Source: Verrucomicrobiota bacterium
GTDB taxonomy: Bacteria > Verrucomicrobiota > Verrucomicrobiia > Verrucomicrobiales > Akkermansiaceae
Direction of reading: 5' to 3'
Length of the DNA: 64,000 bases
Assembly (NCBI GenBank): GCA_017301995.1
Contig: JAFLEH010000032.1
Location: 1-64,000 of the forward strand
The notes beneath the pieces are model-generated. The model did no database searches. It was not told the origin of the DNA and worked only from the letters and a program-made list of their open reading frames with translations. Positions 35,127 through 44,522 of this stretch are shown piece after piece (position 1 is the stretch's first letter; each line of letters begins with the position of its first letter). Made by a program: the position numbers and the translations under genes.

Positions 35127-35160
35127 CGGGTCTGGACTTCGGTCCAGGCCCGTTCTTTCT
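35127..35160 (+). terminator. Rho-independent terminator
   Basis: An 11-base-pair stem (CGGGTCTGGAC / GTCCAGGCCCG, one G-T pair) closes a TTCG tetraloop and is followed by TTCTTTCT. It lies 24 bases after the stop of the 1289-residue protein and isolates it from the defence cassette. TTCG loops are extra-stable. The T tail is interrupted but pyrimidine-only. Confidence 0.85.
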
Positions 35161-35369
35161 ATGGATCGATGTGACCCACACGAATATCCAGGGAACCGTT
35201 TGCGCGCAGTCAATCAGCAGATATCCATCCAACATCCTAATCCGCCCAATACGATGGCCGACCAGTTGGACTTGGAGAAGCGGCAAAGGTCCAACAACCA
35301 CGCCATCTCCCTGTTTTCCGGCTTGCCTCCGGGCATCCGGCCCGCCATTCTCTCAGGCATCCGCTCAAA

Positions 35370-38300
35370 ATGCCGACCGTCTTCGACAACATTGCCACGC
35401 CTTTTCTGGAAAACGATGCCCGGAACGGGCTGAAAGACGCGCTGGAAGTCGCCCGGCGCGGGGATTTCTGCGTAGGCTACTTCAACCTGCGCGGCTGGCG
35501 CTGCATCGACTCCGTGGTCAATTCCTGGCCGTTGCCCGCATCCGACGTCGAACCTCCCCCTTGCCGCCTGCTGGTGGGCATGCAGCGCCTGCCCCACGAG
35601 CAACTCACCGCGTGGCTGTCGGAATCCGGGGAACGCCCGCCGGACAACAAACGCATGACCCAACTCCGCAAGGACGCGGCCCGGGAGTTTCGCAAGCAGC
35701 TCACCCTCGGCCACCCGACCGATGCCGACGAGGCCGGCCTCCGCCGCTTGGCCACCCAACTCCGCGAAAAGCGCGTTCGGGTGAAGTTGTTTCTCAAGCA
35801 CCCCCTCCACGCAAAGCTCTACCTCGCCCACCGCGATGACGCATTCCACCCGATCATCGCCTACCTCGGCAGCAGCAATCTCACCCTTTCCGGCTTGAAA
35901 TCCCAGGGCGAACTCAACATTGATGTCCCGGACCCCGATGCCGCGGAAAAACTCCATCGGTGGTTCGAGGATCGCTGGGATGATTCGCGCTGCCTCGATA
36001 TCAGCGAAGAACTCGTCGAGATCATCAACGAAAGCTGGGCGGGCGAGCGCCTGCTCCCTCCCTATCATATCTATCTGAAAATGGCCTGGCATCTCTCCCA
36101 GGACGCCCGCGACGGCATCAAGGAGTTCCGGGTGCCCCATGAGATCAGCCACTATCTACTGCCGTTTCAGGAAAAGGCCGTCCAACTCGCCTGCCGCCAC
36201 CTCAACAAACGCGGCGGCGTGCTCGTGGGTGATGTCGTCGGCCTCGGCAAAACCCGCGTCGCCTCCGCCATAGCCCGCGTCATGGCCGACGACCAGATGT
36301 TGGAAACCCTCATCCTATGCCCGAAAAACCTGACCTCCATGTGGGAGGATTACGCCCACAAGTTCGGCCTTCGCGCGCCCAAGGTGCTCTCCCAGAGCAT
36401 CGCCATCCGGGAGTTGCCCAAACTGCCGCGCTACCGTCTCGTCATTATCGACGAATCCCACAATTTCCGCAACAGCGAGGGGAAAATCTACAAGGCCATC
36501 CATGATTACCTCGAGCGCAACGATTGCAAGGTCGTGCTGCTCTCCGCCACGCCGTATAACAAAACCTACCTCGACCTCGCCGCACAACTGAAGCTGTTTC
36601 TCAACGAACAGCACGATCTGGGCATCCGTCCGGAAGCCCACTTCCGCGCCATCGGCGGCGAGGCGCAGTTCGTTCTCAAAACCGGCGGCGGCATCCAGTT
36701 ATCCTCCCTGGCCGCCTTCGCGAAAAGCGAACAACCCGACGACTGGCGCGAAATCATGCGCCTCTTTCTGGTGCGCCGCACCCGTTCCTTCATCATCAAG
36801 AACTACGCCGACACCGACGAACGCGACGGCCGCGCTTTCCTCACCCTGCCTACCGGCGAGTGGATGTATTTTCCCACCCGCAAGCCGGCCTCGGTAAAAT
36901 TCCGCTCCAATCCCGACGATACCGGCGACCCCTGCGCCCGCTTGTTCCGCGAGGAGATCGTCCAGACCATCGACTCCCTACATCTGCCCCGCTACGGCCG
37001 CAGCCTTTACAAGAAGGACCCGCTGCCGCCGGACCTCACGGCCACTGACAAACAGATTCTCGACGACCTGTCCCGCGCCGGTCCGCGCATGAAGGGCTTC
37101 TGCCGCACCAATCTTTTCAAGCGCCTCGAAAGCTCCGCCCACGCCTTCCTGCTCTCCGTCCACCGCCACATCCTGCGCAATTACCTCGAAATCCACGCGC
37201 TGGAAAACCAACTCCCCCTGCCAATCGGCCAACAGGACTCCATTTTATTGGACACCCGACTGCGCGATCAGGGTGATGGCGAACTCGATCTCGACGACTC
37301 CGAGCAGGATCTTCCGCCGCTCGGTCAGTGGGACGAGAGCCACTACCGCGCCGAAGCCGCGTCGCTCTACCAATTCATTTCCACCAAACAAACCTCCCGC
37401 TACAAGTGGCTGCGCACCGATGTCTTCAAGAAGACCCTGCTGCGCGATCTTAGGACGGATGCCGCCGCTCTCCGCGGCATTCTGCAGAATTCCGCCGACA
37501 TTCCCCCGGCCAAAGACTTCAAACTTCAGGCCCTGATTCGCTTGGTCGGCAGTGACGCACCCAACGACAAGTTTGTCCTCTTCACCCAATTCGCCGACAC
37601 CGCCCGCTATCTCGCCGCCGCATTGCATGACGCTGGTGTCGAGGGCGTCGATTGCGCCACCGGCGATTCCGAGAATCCGGCCGCGCAAGCCTGGCGTTTC
37701 TCTCCGGAATCCAACGAAAAACTCAGGGAATACCCGCCCTCCAGACAAACCCGCGTCCTCATCGCCACCGATGTGCTCTCGGAAGGCCAGAACCTTCAGG
37801 ATGCCTGCCGCGTCATCAACTACGATCTCCCCTGGGCCATCATCCGCCTGATCCAGCGCGCCGGCCGCGTGGACCGCATCGGCCAGAAAGCGGACACCAT
37901 CCACTGCTATTCCTTCCTGCCCGCCGACGGGGTCGAAAACATCATCAAACTCCGCAAACGGCTCATCCACCGCCTCCGGGAAAACGAGGAGGTCGTCGGC
38001 TCCGACGAATCGTTCTTCGAGGACCAGACCCCCGCCGATGAGGAGGGCCTGCGCAACCTCTACGATGAAAAATCCGGCATCCTCGACGAACCGGCCGACG
38101 ACGAGGTCGATCTCACCTCCGAAGCCTTCGAAATCTGGGCGCAGGCAATCAAAAACAACCCCGAACTCCGCAAAGCCATCGAGGCGCTGCCCGATGTGGT
38201 TTTCGCCACCAAGGCCCACACCCCCGATCCCGAACGCCCGGACCTCACGCCTCCCGGCGTACTCACCTACATCCGCACCCCGCAGGATCACGACGCCCTG

Positions 38301-38780
38301 CTCTGGATGGATGCCGCGGGCAACACCGTTTCCGAATCCCCCGTCCGCATCCTCCGCCAGGCAAAATGCGAGCCGGACACACCCGCCTTGCCGCGCCGCA
38401 CGGACCACCACAAGCTGGTCGCCCGCGCCACCAAAATCGTCGAGGATGAACGCCGGACGATCCAGTCCGGCCAACTCGGCACCCGCCGCGGCGCCCGCTT
38501 CCGCGTGTATGAAAGGCTCCAGGACTACCTAAGCCACCGCGAGGGCGACCTCTTTCTAACCGACCAGGTCCGCGCCGCCATCCAGGCGGTTTACGACCAC
38601 CCGCTCACCACCGAGGCCGTGGACAAGCTCAACCGCCAGCTCCGCTCCAACATCTCCGACGACGACCTCGCCGCCCTCGTCACCACCCTCCACCGCGACG
38701 ACCGCCTCGTCATCGTCAACCTCCACGACGAACCCGCCAAAGATCCGCGCATCCTCTGCTCCATCGGGCTCGCGGATTGA
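35370..38780 (+). CDS. PLD-like nuclease domain fused to SNF2/RapA-type helicase (defence)
   Basis: A 1136-residue protein. Residues ~1-210 form a phospholipase-D-like domain with one HKD motif, HAKLYLAH ... YLGSSNLTLSG (His near 147). Residues ~250-880 are an SF2 SNF2/HepA-type motor: Walker A GDVVGLGKTRVA near 286, Walker B IIDESHNF near 360, LLSATPYNKT, LVRRTRS, and motif VI LIQRAGRVDRIGQ near 829. A ~250-residue C-terminal part has no named domain. PLD-helicase proteins paired with an Eco57I-like methylase occur in DISARM-related antiviral systems; the helicase probably loads or moves a nuclease on unmodified DNA. The start is the first ATG giving the conserved PLD N-terminus. No DUF1998 (DrmB) gene is nearby. 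Confidence 0.88.
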   Translation: MPTVFDNIATPFLENDARNGLKDALEVARRGDFCVGYFNLRGWRCIDSVVNSWPLPASDVEPPPCRLLVGMQRLPHEQLTAWLSESGERPPDNKRMTQLRKDAAREFRKQLTLGHPTDADEAGLRRLATQLREKRVRVKLFLKHPLHAKLYLAHRDDAFHPIIAYLGSSNLTLSGLKSQGELNIDVPDPDAAEKLHRWFEDRWDDSRCLDISEELVEIINESWAGERLLPPYHIYLKMAWHLSQDARDGIKEFRVPHEISHYLLPFQEKAVQLACRHLNKRGGVLVGDVVGLGKTRVASAIARVMADDQMLETLILCPKNLTSMWEDYAHKFGLRAPKVLSQSIAIRELPKLPRYRLVIIDESHNFRNSEGKIYKAIHDYLERNDCKVVLLSATPYNKTYLDLAAQLKLFLNEQHDLGIRPEAHFRAIGGEAQFVLKTGGGIQLSSLAAFAKSEQPDDWREIMRLFLVRRTRSFIIKNYADTDERDGRAFLTLPTGEWMYFPTRKPASVKFRSNPDDTGDPCARLFREEIVQTIDSLHLPRYGRSLYKKDPLPPDLTATDKQILDDLSRAGPRMKGFCRTNLFKRLESSAHAFLLSVHRHILRNYLEIHALENQLPLPIGQQDSILLDTRLRDQGDGELDLDDSEQDLPPLGQWDESHYRAEAASLYQFISTKQTSRYKWLRTDVFKKTLLRDLRTDAAALRGILQNSADIPPAKDFKLQALIRLVGSDAPNDKFVLFTQFADTARYLAAALHDAGVEGVDCATGDSENPAAQAWRFSPESNEKLREYPPSRQTRVLIATDVLSEGQNLQDACRVINYDLPWAIIRLIQRAGRVDRIGQKADTIHCYSFLPADGVENIIKLRKRLIHRLRENEEVVGSDESFFEDQTPADEEGLRNLYDEKSGILDEPADDEVDLTSEAFEIWAQAIKNNPELRKAIEALPDVVFATKAHTPDPERPDLTPPGVLTYIRTPQDHDALLWMDAAGNTVSESPVRILRQAKCEPDTPALPRRTDHHKLVARATKIVEDERRTIQSGQLGTRRGARFRVYERLQDYLSHREGDLFLTDQVRAAIQAVYDHPLTTEAVDKLNRQLRSNISDDDLAALVTTLHRDDRLVIVNLHDEPAKDPRILCSIGLAD

Positions 38781-38815
38781 AAATTGCTTGCAAAACGCTA
38801 TCATGGCGCTATCAT
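38777..38815 (+). promoter_or_regulatory. Promoter with direct-repeat operator for the toxin-antitoxin pair
   Basis: TTGAAA at 38777 and TATCAT at 38799 are 16 bases apart, a plausible -35/-10 pair. The 9-mer CGCTATCAT occurs twice (38796-38804 and 38807-38815), spaced one helical turn, directly before the antitoxin ATG at 38822. Tandem sites of this spacing suit a ribbon-helix-helix antitoxin that represses its own promoter. The promoter starts at the helicase stop codon and should also drive the methylase. Confidence 0.6.
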
Positions 38816-38821
38816 TCACCC

Positions 38822-39049
38822 ATGCCTGACATCCTTATCCGCAATCTCCCGCCCGTGCTGCATGCCCGGCTCAAAGCCGCCGCCGCCAGCCACCGCCGCT
38901 CCGTGACCCAGGAAGCCATCGCCATCATCGACGAAAAACTGGGGTCGGAGTCAGCCACCCCGGCTTCCCGCTTGCCGGAGCCCATCAAGCCCCGCCGCCC
39001 CATCACCATGGAGGAAACCCTCCGCTACATCGATGAAGGTCAGCGCTGA
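38822..39049 (+). CDS. Ribbon-helix-helix antitoxin (FitA-like)
   Basis: A 75-residue DNA-binding antitoxin. MPDILIRNLPPVLHARLKAAA followed by SHRRSVTQEAIAIID is the FitA/Arc-type RHH fold: a beta strand, two helices and a basic turn. The Pro-rich C-terminal tail (PIKPRRPITMEETL) is the likely toxin-neutralising segment. It lies 11 bases before the PIN toxin gene. Autoregulation through the CGCTATCAT repeats upstream is inferred. Confidence 0.85.
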   Translation: MPDILIRNLPPVLHARLKAAAASHRRSVTQEAIAIIDEKLGSESATPASRLPEPIKPRRPITMEETLRYIDEGQR

Positions 39050-39060
39050 TTCGCCCAACC

Positions 39061-39474
39061 ATGATCCTTGCCGACACGAACCTGATTATTCCGCTGCTAA
39101 TCGAACATGAGCATCGGGAAAAAGCCCTGCGGCTGTTTCAGGCTGATGCCGACTGGCATTTGCCGGATTGGTGGCAGATCGAACTCACCAATGTCTTGCG
39201 CAATTACCACCGTGCCGGACTGTTCACTCTGGACGAACTGACTGCCGTTCAGCGCCGGGTTTCCCAGCTTCTGCCCGTCTACAACACCCACCCGGTGGAT
39301 CTCATCGAAACCCTCCGCATCGCCTGCGAGTCCAACATTTCCGCCTACGACGCCCGCTTCATCGCGCTGGCCCGCTCGTTCCGCCTGAAACTCGTCACCG
39401 AGGACACCCGCCTCCGCAAAGCCTGTCCGGCGGACACCCTCTCGTTGGACGAAGCCATCGCCGCTTTCCCATGA
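39061..39474 (+). CDS. PIN-domain toxin (VapC-type ribonuclease)
   Basis: A 137-residue PIN-domain protein. Acidic active-site residues are visible in ILADTNLIIPLL (Asp5), WQIELTNVLRN (Glu near 41), SAYDARFIALA (Asp near 97) and TEDTRLRKA (Asp near 115). VapC-type toxins cleave tRNA or rRNA when free of antitoxin. The stop overlaps the methylase start (ATGA, 39471-39474). The toxin-antitoxin unit is thus part of the restriction operon and not a stray insertion between transcription units. Confidence 0.88.
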   Translation: MILADTNLIIPLLIEHEHREKALRLFQADADWHLPDWWQIELTNVLRNYHRAGLFTLDELTAVQRRVSQLLPVYNTHPVDLIETLRIACESNISAYDARFIALARSFRLKLVTEDTRLRKACPADTLSLDEAIAAFP

Positions 39475-42400
39475 CCCCGAAACTCGACCCCCGCTCCGCG
39501 CGCCAGCATCTCCAGGCCTTCCGCTTCGCCGATCTCTTCGTCGAGGATCTCGGCTGGAACCACCCGGAACGCGCCAAACCCCTCGTTTTCGAGCAGGACG
39601 GCACGCCCTATCAGGCCCGCGAGATTTCCCAGCTTTCCGGCTTCCGCGTGCTGGAAGTCACCGCCACCACTCCCGACGGGCCGTTTCCCGACGCGAAAAC
39701 CCAGCAGGCGCTGTGGAAAAAAATCTCCCCGCTCGCGGTCGAGAATCTCCTCATTTTCGTCGATCCCGCCCGCACTCGCTCGGCGTGGCTGTGGATGAAA
39801 CGCGATGGCAAAAAGACCCACCCGCGCCGCCACCACTACCTCAAGGGCCAGCCCGGCGACCTCTTTCTATCCAAACTCGCGTCCCTTGTCGTCGATCTGT
39901 CCGAACTCGACGAAGACGGCAACATCCCCATCACCGAGACCGCCCGCCGCGTCCGCGAGGGCCTCGATATCGAAACGGTCACCAAGGCATTCTTCCGCGA
40001 TTTTCAGGAGGAGCACGGCAAATTGCTGGAAGCCATCGAGGGCATCCCCGATCCCGGCGAGCGCCGCTGGTATGCCTCCGTCCTGCTCAATCGTCTGATG
40101 TTCATCTGGTTCCTCCAGCGCAAGGGCTTCCTCGATGTGGGCCGCAACAAGGTCGGCAACCTCGACTACCTCCCGGAAAAACTCGCCGCCTCACAGGCCG
40201 ACGGGAAAAACCGCTTCTTCTCCCGGTTCCTGCGCGATCTGTTTTTCGAGGGTTTCGCCAAAACCGCGGAAAAGCGCGAGCCCGTCGGCACCGTGCCGTT
40301 GGGTGACATCCCCTATCTCAATGGCGGCCTGTTCCTCCCCCACGGCATTGAGGCACGCATCGAGGGCGAGGCGCTGTTCGCCAAGGCCTACGCCAAAATC
40401 AAGGTGCCCGATGCGGTATTCGCGGATCTCTTCGCGCTGTTCGCCGCCTACTCCTGGTCGCTCAACGACACGCCCGGCGGCGACGACCGCGAGATCAACC
40501 CGGATGTGCTCGGCTATATTTTCGAAAAATATATCAATCAGAAGGAATTCGGGGCGTACTACACCCGTCCGGAAATCACCGATTACCTGTGCGAGCAAAC
40601 CATCCACCAGCTCGTGCTCGACCGCGTGAACGCGTCCTACGACGCGGCGAAAAAACTCCACGAGACCGCCCCCAAGGCTTTTCCCGCGCCGCGCCGCTAC
40701 GAGTCCATCGAGGACCTCCTGCTCCACGCCACCGGCCCGGTCTGCCAGAAGGTCCTTCAGGACATCCTGCCGCGCCTGTCGTTGTTGGATCCGGCCTGCG
40801 GTTCCGGGGCTTTCCTCGTCGCCGCGCTCAAGACCCTGCTCAATCTCTACACCGCGCTCGTCGGCCGTTGTGAGGCGCTCGCCCACGCGCCCATCCTCCA
40901 GTGGATCGAACACGAGAAAAAGCAGCACAAGGCACCTGTCGCCTACTGGCTCAAGAAGAAAATCGTCACCGAAAACCTCTACGGCGTGGACCTCATGGAG
41001 GAGGCCACGGAAATCGCCAAACTCCGGCTCTTCCTCACCCTCGTCGCCTCGGCCGAGTCCCGCGACCAGCTCGAACCGCTCCCCAACATCGAGTTCAACC
41101 TGCTCCCCGGCAACTCGCTCATCGGCCTGCTCCATGTCGATCCCGCCAAGTTCGAAGGGAGCGCGGGCGTCTCGCCGGCCTCTTCCAAAAAGCGCCTCCA
41201 ACAGGCCCGCATCACCCTCGCCTACGAGGAGGCCCTCGGTTTCACCACCGAAACCACCACCGCCCCCACCACCAGGGAGAAACAGCAGGCCCACATCGCC
41301 ATCAAGCAATCCGCCAAATACGACGAGCTGCTCCGCAAGAAGAACGAGCGCATCGACCTCTACAAAAAATCCACTTCCCTCTTCAAGGACCTCGCCGGCC
41401 TCAAACGCGACATCGACGCCCTCAAAACCGAGGCCCGCGCCATCCTCGACCAACTCCTCCTCGACCAGTTTCAAGCCCTTGGCATCCAGTTCGAGCAAGC
41501 CACTTGGATTCCAGGATCTTCCACCGCCGAAGCAAAGAAATCTTCAGCCCCAACGGGGCGAACCCTACCAGCCCAGGGCCACGCCGCCTCTTCAGCCCCA
41601 ACGGGGCGCAACATAACAGCCCAGGGCAACGCCCTGGGTTCCGAACCAGAAACGAACCAAGCCCTGAAGGGGCGCAACATCCCCGGCGGCAAGGAAGGCA
41701 AACCCGAAAAACGCCCCCTCAAACTCGCCGACATCCAGGCCCTCCAACCCTTCCACTGGGCCTACGAGTTCGACGACATCATCGTCAACCGCGGCGGCTT
41801 CGACGCCATCATCACCAATCCGCCGTGGGAAGTCTGGAAACCCCAGGCCAAGGAGTTTTTCAACGACTACGCGCCACACCTGATGGTGAACAACACCACG
41901 ATCAAGGAGTTTGAAAAGGAACAAGCGAAGCTTCTGGCAGACCCAGAAATCCGCGATGCTTGGTTATCTTACCTCTCCCTCTTTCCGCATGTTTCGTCGT
42001 ACTTTCGCACATCCCCTCAATACCCGCACCAGATCAGCGTGGTGGGCGGCAAGAAAACCGGAACGGACATCAATCTCTACAAACTGTTCACCGAACAATG
42101 TGTCACGCTTCTTACTGAGAATGGACGCTGCGGGTTCATCGTCCCAACCGGACTTTATAGCGATCTTGGGTCAACCGGCCTCCGCGAAATGATCTTCACC
42201 CGAACGCGTGTCACGCAGATGTTTGGCATTTCAAACGAGCGATTCCTATTTGAGGGAGTGGACCATAGATTCAAGATCTGCATCGGCTCCTTCCAAAAGA
42301 GCGGAGCAACGAGGGAGTTCGCGGCAGCCTTCCGCATCAATCCCCGCGAAGCGCTTGCCGCCAAGGATCTGGAATCATTCTTCCACACGCCAGCCCAGCA

Positions 42401-43328
42401 TGTGACCCTGCGAGTGGCGGACATCCGCCGCCTATCGCCCGACTCGATCTCGATCATCGAGTTTCGCAGTCCCCTCGATACCGAGATCGTCTTCAAAAGC
42501 ACCTCACATCCGCGCCTTGCCGAAGACCTCGGCGACGGATGGGGCATTCGCCTCCAAAGCGAATTCCACATGACCAATGACAGCCACCTCTTCCAAGTCG
42601 AGAAGCGAGATGACTTTCTACCATTGTTCGAGGGCAAGATGATCCACCACTTCGACCATCGCTTTGCCGAGGCGCGCTACTGGGTCGATCCCGCGGAAGC
42701 CCGCGCGGCAGTGCTCGGGCGCGTTGAAGACTGCGGCCAGATGCTAGACTACCAGGCATTTCGGCTGGGCATCCGCAAGATTGCAAGAACATCGGATGAG
42801 CGGACTTTAATTGGCACAATCGTTCCGCCGAATTTCCATGGCGAGAGCTTCCAAACCGTCCGAACTTTCGAGAGAGGCGAAAGGATTGTTGGAAACGACA
42901 CGCTGCTTTACCTTTGCGCCGTGTGGAGCACGCTGACATTGGATTACCTCTTGCGCATGAGGGTGAGTGCCAATGTGAATTTCTTCTATATGTATCAACT
43001 CCCCATCCCCCGCCTCACCTCTGCCGATCCCGACTTCCGGCCCTTGGTGGAACGGGCGGCGCGGTTGGTGGGCACCACGGCGGAGTTTGATGATTTGCTG
43101 GTGGAGGTCTTCGGCAAGAAGGCCACTCACAAGACCCACGGCGTGACCGACCCGCAGGACCGGCTGACCCTGCGCGCGCAGATCGACGCCTTGGTCGCCC
43201 GCCTCTACGACCTCACCATCCCCGAGTTCCAGCACATCCTAGGCACCTTCCCGCTGGTAGACGAAAGCGTCAAAAGCCAGACCCTCAACACCTACCGCGA
43301 GCTTGTCAAACTGGGCAAATTCGCGTAA
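39471..43328 (+). CDS. Eco57I-like adenine methylase / type IIG-like modification enzyme with in-frame REP insert
   Basis: A 1285-residue protein. The N-terminal ~400 residues include RRWYASVLLNRLMFIWFLQRKGF, typical of Eco57I/PglX-type enzymes. SAM-binding motif I is LLDPACGSGAF near residue 439 and the catalytic motif IV is IITNPPWE near 782, placing it among N6-adenine methylases. The C-terminal ~400 residues contain a TaqI-like target-recognition region (HHFDHRFAEARYWVD, IPRLTSADPDF). Residues ~692-738 are encoded by REP palindromes (SSAPTGRTLPAQG, SSAPTGRNITAQGNALG) inserted without breaking the frame. The start is the ATG overlapping the PIN stop. It probably modifies host DNA so that the PLD-helicase spares it; an own endonuclease domain was not identified. 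Confidence 0.88.
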   Translation: MTPKLDPRSARQHLQAFRFADLFVEDLGWNHPERAKPLVFEQDGTPYQAREISQLSGFRVLEVTATTPDGPFPDAKTQQALWKKISPLAVENLLIFVDPARTRSAWLWMKRDGKKTHPRRHHYLKGQPGDLFLSKLASLVVDLSELDEDGNIPITETARRVREGLDIETVTKAFFRDFQEEHGKLLEAIEGIPDPGERRWYASVLLNRLMFIWFLQRKGFLDVGRNKVGNLDYLPEKLAASQADGKNRFFSRFLRDLFFEGFAKTAEKREPVGTVPLGDIPYLNGGLFLPHGIEARIEGEALFAKAYAKIKVPDAVFADLFALFAAYSWSLNDTPGGDDREINPDVLGYIFEKYINQKEFGAYYTRPEITDYLCEQTIHQLVLDRVNASYDAAKKLHETAPKAFPAPRRYESIEDLLLHATGPVCQKVLQDILPRLSLLDPACGSGAFLVAALKTLLNLYTALVGRCEALAHAPILQWIEHEKKQHKAPVAYWLKKKIVTENLYGVDLMEEATEIAKLRLFLTLVASAESRDQLEPLPNIEFNLLPGNSLIGLLHVDPAKFEGSAGVSPASSKKRLQQARITLAYEEALGFTTETTTAPTTREKQQAHIAIKQSAKYDELLRKKNERIDLYKKSTSLFKDLAGLKRDIDALKTEARAILDQLLLDQFQALGIQFEQATWIPGSSTAEAKKSSAPTGRTLPAQGHAASSAPTGRNITAQGNALGSEPETNQALKGRNIPGGKEGKPEKRPLKLADIQALQPFHWAYEFDDIIVNRGGFDAIITNPPWEVWKPQAKEFFNDYAPHLMVNNTTIKEFEKEQAKLLADPEIRDAWLSYLSLFPHVSSYFRTSPQYPHQISVVGGKKTGTDINLYKLFTEQCVTLLTENGRCGFIVPTGLYSDLGSTGLREMIFTRTRVTQMFGISNERFLFEGVDHRFKICIGSFQKSGATREFAAAFRINPREALAAKDLESFFHTPAQHVTLRVADIRRLSPDSISIIEFRSPLDTEIVFKSTSHPRLAEDLGDGWGIRLQSEFHMTNDSHLFQVEKRDDFLPLFEGKMIHHFDHRFAEARYWVDPAEARAAVLGRVEDCGQMLDYQAFRLGIRKIARTSDERTLIGTIVPPNFHGESFQTVRTFERGERIVGNDTLLYLCAVWSTLTLDYLLRMRVSANVNFFYMYQLPIPRLTSADPDFRPLVERAARLVGTTAEFDDLLVEVFGKKATHKTHGVTDPQDRLTLRAQIDALVARLYDLTIPEFQHILGTFPLVDESVKSQTLNTYRELVKLGKFA
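41547..41683. repeat. REP element embedded in the methylase coding sequence
   Basis: Two copies of AGCCCCAACGGGGCG each precede an AGCCCAGGG stem. The second is followed by the perfect hairpin GCCCAGGGCAACGCCCTGGG, and CCCTGAAGGGGCG closes the block. These are the same modules that flank the RAYT at 1239-1691. The block keeps the methylase frame open and lies between motifs I and IV. Confidence 0.85.
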
Positions 43329-43343
43329 GCCACATCCACCGCC

Positions 43344-44522
43344 ATGCTCCGCAGCATCCAGATCAAGAACTTCAAAGCCATTGCCGACAGCGGCCGGATC
43401 GAACTGACTCCGCTAACCGTGTTTGTGGGTCACAACGGCACCGGTAAAAGCAGTGTGCTGGAGGCATTGGAGTTTTTCCACCAATATGTGCGCTGGGGAC
43501 TCGATGAAGCCGTGGCACCTTGGTATGATCTGGATCACATTCTCTGGCAGGGGCAGGATCGGGAGACTCCCCGGAAGGGCGATCAATTTTATCCCCATCC
43601 TCTGGATATTACCCTCGTCGGCCGCAGTAAGAAAAACTGGCGCGCTTCATTGACCCTCGGGCGACTTGCGGAGAATGTCGGCGATTTCAAAGCTCGGTCG
43701 ATCGAACCGAAGCTGGAGACCTGCTTAATCGACAGGACCGGGCTGTGGCGGCGCAAATTCGGGGAACCCGCAACCAGAAGGCTCGCCGGGCAGACCGAAG
43801 AAGTGGTCTCCCTGGCCAGGGGACAATCCGTTCTGGCGGATGCTCCCATGGGGCTTGATCGCTGGATGTTTCTCAATCTTGATCCGCTGGCAATCGGACG
43901 CCCCCGCATCCGGAGAGGCGGGGGATACAATCCCACGCTCAGCCGCACCGGTGCCACCCTGTCCGCCTTCCTGCTCAGCTTCCTTGACACAGACCCGGAA
44001 GGCTTTGATGCGATGATTGATTCCCTTCGCCATATTCTGCCTTATGTGGCGGACCTGAGAGCGGAAACCGTGCGTGACATGGTCGAAAGCAGGAGTCTGC
44101 TGCGCATGACCGAGGACTTTGGTGCCAAGCACGCGCACCTCCCAGGTTGGGTGCTGTCCGGCGGCACGCTGCGCCTTCTCGCCATTCTCGCCGCCCTGCG
44201 CCACCCGGATGCTCCGGAAGTGCTGTGCATCGAGGAACTCGAAAACGGACTCGATCCCCGTGCCATCGGTTTCCTTGTCGAGGAGATCCGCTACGCAATT
44301 CAGGAGGAGGGAAGGCAGGTTATCGCCACCACTCATTCGCCGTATCTCCTCGACAAGCTCAGCCTCGCCCACATTGTCACCGTCGAGCGCGAGAACGGCG
44401 GGCCGCCGGTTTTCCGTCGTCCGGCGGAAAGCGCGCACCTCAAGCAATGGGCGGAGCGCTTCGCTCCAGGTTCGCTCTACACCATGGGGCTCTATCGGAA
44501 GCGGGAAGGAGGCACCAAGTGA
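43344..44522 (+). CDS. AAA/ABC-type ATPase of the RecF/OLD-like group
   Basis: A 392-residue P-loop ATPase. N-terminal LRSIQIKNFKAIADSG leads to Walker A FVGHNGTGKSSVLEAL near 29-38. A middle insert carries conserved basic and aromatic residues. The signature-like LSGGTLRLLAILAAL is near 270, Walker B VLCIEELENGLDP near 292, and the H-loop ATTHSPYLLDKL near 335. This is the AAA_21/SMC-like layout seen in OLD, PARIS and other defence ATPases. It follows the methylase by 15 bases and its stop overlaps (GTGA) the next gene, so the two form a coupled pair. It could be part of the methylase system or a second, independent system. Confidence 0.85.
   Translation: MLRSIQIKNFKAIADSGRIELTPLTVFVGHNGTGKSSVLEALEFFHQYVRWGLDEAVAPWYDLDHILWQGQDRETPRKGDQFYPHPLDITLVGRSKKNWRASLTLGRLAENVGDFKARSIEPKLETCLIDRTGLWRRKFGEPATRRLAGQTEEVVSLARGQSVLADAPMGLDRWMFLNLDPLAIGRPRIRRGGGYNPTLSRTGATLSAFLLSFLDTDPEGFDAMIDSLRHILPYVADLRAETVRDMVESRSLLRMTEDFGAKHAHLPGWVLSGGTLRLLAILAALRHPDAPEVLCIEELENGLDPRAIGFLVEEIRYAIQEEGRQVIATTHSPYLLDKLSLAHIVTVERENGGPPVFRRPAESAHLKQWAERFAPGSLYTMGLYRKREGGTK

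Noticed and set aside
35161..35433. Open frame overlapping the helicase start
   Set aside because: It begins within the terminator tail region and overlaps the PLD domain in another frame; no similarity.
37245..38474. Minus-strand open frame of about 400 codons inside the helicase gene
   Set aside because: It is antisense to a well-supported SNF2 helicase in a GC-rich region; no domain or leader.
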